10,777 bases of DNA from JANMDU01 sp031388245 (GTDB lineage: Bacteria; Pseudomonadota; Gammaproteobacteria; Burkholderiales; Burkholderiaceae_C). The stretch is taken from NCBI GenBank assembly GCA_031388245.1, contig JANNED010000259.1:1-10777 (forward strand), given 5' to 3'. The number at the start of each line of letters is the position of its first letter. The first letter of the stretch is position 1. The notes under the pieces were generated by a model, which saw only the letters and a program-made list of their open reading frames with translations, made no database searches and was not told the origin of the DNA. Both the position numbers and the translations under genes were made by a program. Shown piece by piece: positions 5,870 through 10,777 of the stretch.

Positions 5870-6940
5870 ATGTTTTACAAACAAAAAATCGCATTTGCCG
5901 GCATATTCACTGCACATTATGCTCATTTTTTAATAGCATGTGGATTGCTTTTTCTGAGCTGCTTGGCAGCTCCGCTGGCCTTCGCGCAGGCCAACACATC
6001 CGCAGCCGCCCCAACCGGCGATGGTGCCGTCTCGATCAACGAATGGCTGGTGCGCATGCATCAAGCCTCCATGAGCAAGCGCTCTTACATCGGCACGCTG
6101 GTGCAATCTTCTCGCGAAGGCATGAGCAGTGCGCGCATTTGGCATGCTTGCGATGGAAACAGCCAAATTGAGCGTGTGGAGACGCTGACAGGCGCACCAC
6201 GCAGCTCCATCCGCCAAGACGACAAAATCGTCACGTTCATGCCCGACATCAAACTCGTGCGCATGGAAAAACGCGAAGGCATGGGAGCTGGCGCTGGCTT
6301 GACGGATTTTCTCAAACCCGGCACGAATCAAATACCAGAGTTTTATACCGTCAAATCGCAAGGCATTGAGCGCATTGCTGGCTTTGAAGCGGATGTTGTG
6401 CAGCTTGCACCCCGCGACAACCTGCGCTACGGCTATCGGCTCTGGACGGAGCGCAAAAGTGCGCTGGTGCTCAAACTACAAACCTTGGACGCTGGTGGCG
6501 CAATTCTTGAACAAGCGGCTTTTTCTGAGCTGCAACTCGAAGCACCGGTCAAGGCCGATAAGCTCAGGCAAATGATGAAGCCAGAAGGCGGCTGGCGCGT
6601 TGAACATGCAGATGTGATCAAAACGACGGCTGTCGCCGAGGGCTGGGCACTCAAATCATCCGTACCAGGCTTTAAAAGTGTGAGCTGCCACAAGCGTGGC
6701 GCAAGCCCTGCCAGCGCGACGGATGGCACAGTGCAATGGGTGTTCTCTGACGGCTTGGCCAGCGTATCTTTGTTTATCGAAACTTTTGACAAATCCCGCC
6801 ACAGCCAAGAGGGCGTGGCGAGCACGGGTGCGACCAACTCTTTGTTTCGCCGCATGAATGAATTCTTCCTCACCGCAGTGGGAGAGGTGCCGCCGCAAAC
6901 ATTGCGAAACTTTGCCGCTTCGCTAGAGCGCAAGAAGTAA
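5870..6940 (+). CDS. rseB: Sigma-E regulatory protein RseB/MucB
   Basis: This encodes a 356-residue periplasmic protein. The signal peptide runs to about residue 39, with hydrophobic core FLIACGLLFLSCLAAPLAFA and AFA|Q cleavage. The N-terminal MucB/RseB domain (about 55-225) begins NEWLVRMHQASMSKRSYIGT and continues WHACDGNSQIERVETLTGAPR, with LRYGYRLWTERKSALVLKLQ near 185-204; it resembles LolA/LolB-type lipid-binding folds. The C-terminal domain (about 240-350) includes GWRVEHADVIK and FSDGLASVSLFIETF. RseB binds the periplasmic part of RseA, shielding it from cleavage, and is thought to sense lipid or LPS signals. The ATG at 5870 puts the signal peptide at the N-terminus; a TTG at 5843 overlapping the rseA stop could add nine residues. 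Neither has a strong Shine-Dalgarno, so coupling to rseA is likely. Part of the signal sequence is encoded by an AT-rich inverted repeat (5919-5939). Confidence 0.94.
   Translation: MFYKQKIAFAGIFTAHYAHFLIACGLLFLSCLAAPLAFAQANTSAAAPTGDGAVSINEWLVRMHQASMSKRSYIGTLVQSSREGMSSARIWHACDGNSQIERVETLTGAPRSSIRQDDKIVTFMPDIKLVRMEKREGMGAGAGLTDFLKPGTNQIPEFYTVKSQGIERIAGFEADVVQLAPRDNLRYGYRLWTERKSALVLKLQTLDAGGAILEQAAFSELQLEAPVKADKLRQMMKPEGGWRVEHADVIKTTAVAEGWALKSSVPGFKSVSCHKRGASPASATDGTVQWVFSDGLASVSLFIETFDKSRHSQEGVASTGATNSLFRRMNEFFLTAVGEVPPQTLRNFAASLERKK
5919..5939. repeat. AT-rich mini inverted repeat in the rseB signal-peptide region
   Basis: ATGCT (5919-5923) pairs with AGCAT (5935-5939) across CATTTTTTAAT. 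The element differs by one base from a perfect TGCTAT...ATAGCA arrangement, the same pattern as the copies near 4095 and 9319. It is in frame and encodes part of the hydrophobic core of the RseB signal peptide. Confidence 0.4.
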
Positions 6941-7012
6941 ACCATTTTTTTCGATCACCCGTTTTCGCCATACCGCGTCTTTTCCCCTTTCCACTCATCT
7001 ACGCTAAGCGCC

Positions 7013-8533
7013 ATGAAAAACTCTTACGCATCCAAACTCCAACATGGCTTGCAAGCCACCCTGCTCGCCAGCGCCGTCAGCCTTGTATGCTTGGGCAGCT
7101 CTGTTTTGCTACCCATCCAACAAGCGCAAGCGCAAACTGGCGTACGCATCACACTGCCCGATTTTGCTGATCTGGCCGAAGCCAATGGGCCAAGTGTGGT
7201 GAACATTCGCACACTGGCCAAAGTGTCTTCCCGCGCCGGCAGCGGTGGCGGTGGCGGCAATTTGGAAGGCATGGATGAAGAAATGCAAGAGTTCTTTCGC
7301 CGCTTCTTCGGCGATCGGATCCCCGGTGTACCCGGAACACCAAGAGGCAATGCGCCCCGTAACAATGCGCCGCAAGAAGAGCGCGAAGTACCGCGCGGCG
7401 TGGGCTCAGGCTTTATTCTTTCAGCAGACGGCTTCATCATGACCAATGCGCATGTGGTTGAGGGTGCCGACGAGGTGATTGTCACACTGACCGATAAGCG
7501 CGAACTCAAGGCCAAAATCATCGGCGCTGACAAGCGCACCGATGTGGCCGTGATCAAGATCGAAGCGACTGGCCTGCCAGCCGTCAAAATTGGCGATGTG
7601 GGCAAACTCCGCGTCGGCGAGTGGGTGATGGCGATTGGTTCACCGTTTGGTTTAGAAAATACCGTGACAGCAGGTATCGTGAGTGCCAAAGGCCGCGAGA
7701 CTGGCGATTTTCTGCCTTTCATCCAGACCGATGTCGCCATCAACCCTGGCAATTCTGGCGGCCCTTTGCTCAATTTGCGCGGCGAAGTGGTGGGCATCAA
7801 CAGCCAAATCTATTCTCGTTCTGGCGGTTTCCAAGGCATCTCGTTTGCCATCCCGATTGATGAAGCTGTGCGTGTGAGCGAGCAATTGCGCGCCACTGGC
7901 CGCGTTGTGCGCAGCCGAATTGGGGTGCAGATCGGCGAAGTGAGCAAAGAAATTGCAGAATCAATCGGCTTGCCCAAGCCTGCTGGCGCACTGGTGCGCT
8001 CCGTAGAAGCGGATGCACCCGCCGCGAAAGCTGGCGTGGAAGCAGGGGATGTGATCACCAAATTCGATGGCAAAACGATTGAGAAATCGACCGATTTGCC
8101 GCGAATTGTGGGCGGCACCAAGCCTGGCACCAAAAGCACCATCACCGTATTTCGCCGTGGCCAATCTCGCGATCTGACTGTCACGCTGGTCGAGATTCCT
8201 GCTGAGGCTCCGGTGAAAAAAGCCGCCGCGCCTGCTGAACCGCCCAAACCCACTGGCGCGGGTCAAGCTGTCGGCCTCGCCGTGGCTGAATTAACAGAGG
8301 CACAAAAGAAAGATCTCAAACTCAAAGGCGGCGTGCGCGTGACAGCGGCTCTCGAAGCCGCCGCTCGCGCTGGACTACGCGAAGGTGATGTGATTGTTGC
8401 TGTGGCCAACACCGAGGTCAGCACGGTTGCTGAATTCGATGCCGCGTTGTCCAAAGCAGATCGCAGTAAGCCGATCAATGTTTTGTTTCGCAGGGGAGAG
8501 ATGGCGCAGTTTGCCTTGATTAGAGCGCGTTGA
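7013..8533 (+). CDS. degP: Periplasmic Do-family serine endoprotease/chaperone DegP (MucD/HtrA)
   Basis: This encodes a 506-residue trypsin-like HtrA protein that degrades or refolds misfolded proteins in the periplasm. A signal peptide ends at AQA (38-40)|Q. The mature part begins with PDFADLAEANGPSVVNIRT, then a disordered Gly/Pro/Asn linker (about 75-125) with a Gly run at 78-82. The catalytic triad is complete: H147 in TNAHVV, D177 in RTDVAV and S248 in GNSGGP. PDZ1 covers about 300-393 (SRIGVQIGEV, AGVEAGDVITKFDGK). A Pro/Ala-rich linker follows, then PDZ2 at about 418-505 (AGLREGDVIVAVANTEV). The length is typical of two-PDZ Do proteases. It lies 72 nt after rseB and fits the sigma-E regulon. 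No separate sigma-E promoter was seen in that gap, so it may be read from upstream. The Shine-Dalgarno is weak. In related genomes lepA commonly follows; here a LysE-type gene does. Confidence 0.97.
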   Translation: MKNSYASKLQHGLQATLLASAVSLVCLGSSVLLPIQQAQAQTGVRITLPDFADLAEANGPSVVNIRTLAKVSSRAGSGGGGGNLEGMDEEMQEFFRRFFGDRIPGVPGTPRGNAPRNNAPQEEREVPRGVGSGFILSADGFIMTNAHVVEGADEVIVTLTDKRELKAKIIGADKRTDVAVIKIEATGLPAVKIGDVGKLRVGEWVMAIGSPFGLENTVTAGIVSAKGRETGDFLPFIQTDVAINPGNSGGPLLNLRGEVVGINSQIYSRSGGFQGISFAIPIDEAVRVSEQLRATGRVVRSRIGVQIGEVSKEIAESIGLPKPAGALVRSVEADAPAAKAGVEAGDVITKFDGKTIEKSTDLPRIVGGTKPGTKSTITVFRRGQSRDLTVTLVEIPAEAPVKKAAAPAEPPKPTGAGQAVGLAVAELTEAQKKDLKLKGGVRVTAALEAAARAGLREGDVIVAVANTEVSTVAEFDAALSKADRSKPINVLFRRGEMAQFALIRAR

Positions 8534-8571
8534 GCCTGGTTTTTTCGCCTTCTCTTTATGGAGGCGGTATC

Positions 8572-9198
8572 ATGGTCAGCATGATCACCCTTGACTTTCT
8601 TATCACCTCGTTCATTGTCGTTCTCATCCCCGGCACTGGCGCAGTTTTCACAGTATCCACGGGTTTGATGCGCGGCCAGTGCGCCAGCCTTTGGGCGGCT
8701 TTGGGCTGCACCTTGGGTATCGTGCCACACTTGCTGGCCACCATCGCTGGGCTGGCTGCCATCATGCATACCAGCGCTCTGGCCTTTAGCTTGCTGAAAT
8801 ATGCAGGTGTGGCCTATTTGCTCTACTTGGCTTATGCCACTTGGCAAGATCGCTCAGGCTTTGTGTTTGATCAAACACCGCAGGCGACCAGTGCTTGGCA
8901 GTTGGTGAGCAAAGCCGTCTTGCTGAACTTACTCAATCCAAAACTCACCATCTTCTTTTTGGCTTTTCTGCCGCAATTCGTCTCGCCCAGTGCGGTATCG
9001 CCTCTTTCTCAGATGCTGATCTTGAGCAGCATCTTCATGCTGATGACTTTCATCGTTTTTGCTGTTTACGGCTTACTTGCGCATGCATTTCGCAATTTGG
9101 TGATGAATTCTGAACGTGTACAAAATTGGATGCGGCGTGGTTTTGCCAGTGCTTTTGCTGGTTTGGGATTAAATTTAGCTTTCTCAGAGCAACATTAA
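8572..9198 (+). CDS. LysE/RhtB-family amino acid exporter
   Basis: This encodes a 208-residue, very hydrophobic protein with about six predicted membrane segments. The N-terminal half carries the family hallmarks: LIPGTGAVFTVSTGLMRGQ (18-36, the PG...GxxRG motif) and WAALGCTLGIVPHLLATIAG. KYAGVAYLLYLAY (76-88) and LLNLLNPKLTIFFLAFLPQF (117-136) are typical LysE/RhtB signatures. Members export amino acids such as lysine, threonine or homoserine lactone by proton exchange; the substrate cannot be told from sequence. The ATG at 8572 is chosen because GGAGG (8560-8564) lies 7 nt before it. A TTG at 8530 overlapping the degP stop lacks such a site. It starts 38 nt after degP and may be co-transcribed with it, although it has no known role in the envelope-stress pathway. 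It converges on rpoC across a repeat-rich gap. Confidence 0.93.
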   Translation: MVSMITLDFLITSFIVVLIPGTGAVFTVSTGLMRGQCASLWAALGCTLGIVPHLLATIAGLAAIMHTSALAFSLLKYAGVAYLLYLAYATWQDRSGFVFDQTPQATSAWQLVSKAVLLNLLNPKLTIFFLAFLPQFVSPSAVSPLSQMLILSSIFMLMTFIVFAVYGLLAHAFRNLVMNSERVQNWMRRGFASAFAGLGLNLAFSEQH

Positions 9199-9214
9199 TT
9201 GCTATCAATTAAAG

Positions 9215-9238
9215 AGCATGCTATGTAGATTTCATGCT
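9215..9238 (+). repeat. Inverted repeat just after the LysE-type gene
   Basis: AGCATG (9215-9220) pairs with CATGCT (9233-9238) around a 12-nt loop, 17 nt past the stop codon. It is not followed directly by a T-run, although a T6 tract occurs at 9249-9254. It could serve as an mRNA 3'-end hairpin or weak terminator for the exporter transcript. Confidence 0.35.
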
Positions 9239-9258
9239 GGCGATACGCTTTTTTCGCC
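9239..9258 (+). repeat. Small hairpin with T-rich loop in the convergent intergenic region
   Basis: GGCGA (9239-9243) can pair with TCGCC (9254-9258) around a loop containing a T-run. It abuts the preceding inverted repeat. The short stem makes any function uncertain. Confidence 0.25.
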
Positions 9259-9266
9259 AATAGAAT

Positions 9267-9279
9267 CTATTTTGAATAG
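9267..9279. repeat. AT-rich mini inverted repeat (CTAT...ATAG)
   Basis: CTAT (9267-9270) and ATAG (9276-9279) flank TTTGA and are followed by CTTTTT. This is the same arm pattern as the elements at 4095, 5919 and 9319. GCTATCAATT at 9201-9210 looks like a further single arm of the same family. Confidence 0.35.
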
Positions 9280-9318
9280 CTTTTTAGACAAGTAGCAGCT
9301 GTGCAATATGCACGAACA

Positions 9319-9335
9319 GCTATCAAAAAAATAGC
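9319..9335. repeat. GCTAT-N7-ATAGC mini inverted repeat overlapping the rpoC terminator
   Basis: GCTAT (9319-9323) and ATAGC (9331-9335) are perfect inverted arms around CAAAAAA. The right arm is also the distal arm base of the rpoC terminator stem, and its A-tract supplies the terminator's U-run on the opposite strand. The two hairpins therefore share bases and cannot both form. This is the cleanest copy of the AT-rich repeat seen in the window. Confidence 0.5.
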
Positions 9336-9360
9336 GACTTGGTTTCAACCAAGTCGCTAT
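9325..9360 (-). terminator. Intrinsic terminator of rpoC
   Basis: ATAGCGACTTGGTT (9331-9344) and AACCAAGTCGCTAT (9347-9360) are perfect 14-base inverted arms around TC; the real loop is probably 4 nt. Read on the minus strand, the stem is followed at once by seven T (A-tract at 9325-9331). It begins about 20 nt past the rpoC stop codon. Read on the plus strand there is no T-run after the stem, so it should act mainly on rpoC transcripts. Confidence 0.9.
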
Positions 9361-9381
9361 AGCGAGAAAGAGAAAAGAAGC

Positions 9382-10777
9382 TTACGCCACGTTGCTCGTC
9401 TGCTCTGAGCCTGTCGCTTCCGCCAACTCAACGGCTTCCGCATCCGCAATGGCGCGGCGCTCGGCGTCGTCCATGGCTTCTCTAGCTTTGCGGGCTTTGT
9501 GGTAGGCCATGCCGGTGCCGGCTGGCACCAAGCGGCCCACAATCACGTTTTCCTTCAAGCCACGCAGCTCGTCGCGCTTGCCCATGATGGCAGCTTCGGT
9601 GAGTACGCGGGTGGTCTCTTGGAACGATGCCGCCGAGATAAAGCTGTCGGTGGACAGCGATGCCTTGGTGATACCGAGCAGCAAGTTGGTGTACGTTGCA
9701 GGCAACTTGCCAGCTGCGCGCAGGGCATCATTGGCATCGAGCAATTGCGAACGCTCGACTTGCTCACCAGCGATGTAGTTTGAATCACCGACGTTATCAA
9801 TCACCACACGGCGCAGCATCTGGCGCACGATGGTCTCGATGTGCTTGTCGTTGATCTTCACGCCTTGCAAGCGATAGACATCCTGCACTTCATCGACGAT
9901 GTAGCGCGCGAGCTCTTCCATGCCAAGCAAGCGGAGAATGTCTTGCGGATCAGCAGGGCCGTCCACCACGTTTTCGCCTTTGTTGACCACTTGGCCTTCG
10001 TGCACCAGCAAGTTTTTCTCTTTCGGGATCAACTCTTCCCAGACTTTGCCTTCTGGATCAGTGATCTGCAAACGAATCTTGCCTTTGGTTTCTTTACCGA
10101 AGGAGATCGTGCCGGTCATCTCAGCCAAAATGCCTTTGTCTTTCGGTGAGCGGGCTTCAAACAGCTCAGCCACGCGCGGCAAGCCGCCCGTGATGTCGCG
10201 CGTTTTCTGGCCTTCGACCGGAATACGTGCGAGCACCTCGCCTGGGCCCACATCTTGGCCATCACGCACTTGAATCAGCGCACCGACTTGGAAGCCAATC
10301 GTCACCGAGTGGTCGGTGCCGGGGATTTTGACTTCTTTGCCAGCCGCATCAATCAGTTTGACCTGTGGGCGCACAACCTTGGTTGCACCACGGCGCTTCG
10401 GATCGATCACAACCAGCGTTGACAAACCCGTGACTTCATCCATCTGCTTGGCCACTGTCAAGCCTTCTTCGACATTCTCGAATCTGGCTTTACCTGCAAA
10501 CTCAGTGATCACAGGGCGGGTGAGCGGGTCCCAATTGGCCAAAATTTTGCCTGCTTTGATCTGCTCATCGGCTTTAACAGCCAGCACAGCACCATACGGT
10601 ACTTTGTGGCGCTCGCGCTCGCGGCCATTGTCATCAACAATGATGATCTCGCCAGAGCGAGAAATCACCACCAGCTCTTTCTTGCTGTTGCTCACATAAC
10701 GCATCGTACTGTTAAAGCCAATCGAGCCTGCGCTCTTCGCGTCAACGCTGGAGGCCACGGCTGCACGCGATGCGGCA
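9382..10777 (-). CDS. rpoC: DNA-directed RNA polymerase subunit beta-prime, C-terminal part (runs off right edge)
   Basis: The last 464 residues of RpoC are present, ending in TAA at 9384-9382; the start lies beyond the right edge. The beta-prime subunit forms part of the polymerase active centre and clamp. Recognisable stretches include SGEIIIVDDNGRERERHKVP and YGAVLAVKADEQIKAGKIL, ITGGLPRVAELFEAR, the jaw and C-terminal region DVYRLQGVKINDKHIETIVR, and LLGITKASLSTDSFISAASF with FQETTRVLTEAAIMGKRDEL. The ending GRLVPAGTGMAYHKARKARE and an acidic Ala/Glu-rich tail are typical of betaproteobacteria. The catalytic NADFDGD motif and trigger loop belong to the missing part. No frameshift or stop is seen. 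A strong terminator follows. The gene converges with the LysE-type gene, and rpoB should lie further right if the usual rpoBC order holds. Confidence 0.97.
   Translation of the reverse strand, partial: AASRAAVASSVDAKSAGSIGFNSTMRYVSNSKKELVVISRSGEIIIVDDNGRERERHKVPYGAVLAVKADEQIKAGKILANWDPLTRPVITEFAGKARFENVEEGLTVAKQMDEVTGLSTLVVIDPKRRGATKVVRPQVKLIDAAGKEVKIPGTDHSVTIGFQVGALIQVRDGQDVGPGEVLARIPVEGQKTRDITGGLPRVAELFEARSPKDKGILAEMTGTISFGKETKGKIRLQITDPEGKVWEELIPKEKNLLVHEGQVVNKGENVVDGPADPQDILRLLGMEELARYIVDEVQDVYRLQGVKINDKHIETIVRQMLRRVVIDNVGDSNYIAGEQVERSQLLDANDALRAAGKLPATYTNLLLGITKASLSTDSFISAASFQETTRVLTEAAIMGKRDELRGLKENVIVGRLVPAGTGMAYHKARKAREAMDDAERRAIADAEAVELAEATGSEQTSNVA

Noticed and set aside
6905..6951. 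Possible terminator between rseB and degP (short imperfect stem then T7)
   Set aside because: The stem is only about seven pairs with a bulge, lies inside the rseB coding end, and is separated from the T-run by an unpaired stretch.

Overview
The window looks like chromosomal DNA of a betaproteobacterium, order Burkholderiales and probably family Comamonadaceae. The grounds are the gene order fabF - small membrane protein - rpoE - rseA - rseB - degP, the sequence character of the FabF, RpoE, RseB, DegP and RpoC proteins, and short AT-rich GCTAT...ATAGC inverted repeats of the kind scattered through Comamonadaceae genomes. This placement is inference from sequence read by eye; no database was searched.

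Left part (1-2199, minus strand): a 733-codon reading frame runs without a stop from an ATG at 2199 off the left edge. It encodes the N-terminal part of a large exported protein: export signal, Thr/Ser/Asn-rich beta-type module, Gly-rich module with poly-Gly runs and two Cys-Cys doublets, then one DUF11-like repeat unit. It is divergent from acpP across a 222-bp gap.

Middle (2361-3988): acpP (acyl carrier protein) has its own good sigma-70 promoter. It is followed by an intrinsic terminator/attenuator and then fabF (beta-ketoacyl-ACP synthase II). ACP carries the growing acyl chain that FabF elongates. The usual upstream neighbours fabH/fabD/fabG are not here.

Envelope-stress block (4022-8533): a small two-TM protein resembling YgfX/CptA overlaps rpoE by 17 nt. 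It is followed by rseA (anti-sigma factor), rseB (periplasmic sensor partner) and degP/mucD (periplasmic serine protease/chaperone). In the known pathway, RseA holds sigma-E at the membrane and RseB protects RseA until misfolded outer-membrane proteins trigger its proteolysis. Released sigma-E then raises production of itself and of DegP. A sigma-E-like promoter (GGAACTT-N16-TCTGC) lies inside the YgfX-like gene, well placed for autoregulation of rpoE.

Right part (8572-10777): a LysE/RhtB-type exporter gene follows degP. A 183-bp convergent intergenic region, rich in small inverted repeats and holding the rpoC terminator, separates it from the 3' end of rpoC (RNA polymerase beta-prime) on the minus strand, which runs off the right edge. 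No RNA genes, CRISPR arrays, insertion sequences or prophage genes were seen. Most of the window is conserved housekeeping DNA. The less ordinary parts are the left-edge surface protein, the altered neighbourhoods of acpP and degP, the small repeats, and the candidate sigma-E promoter.
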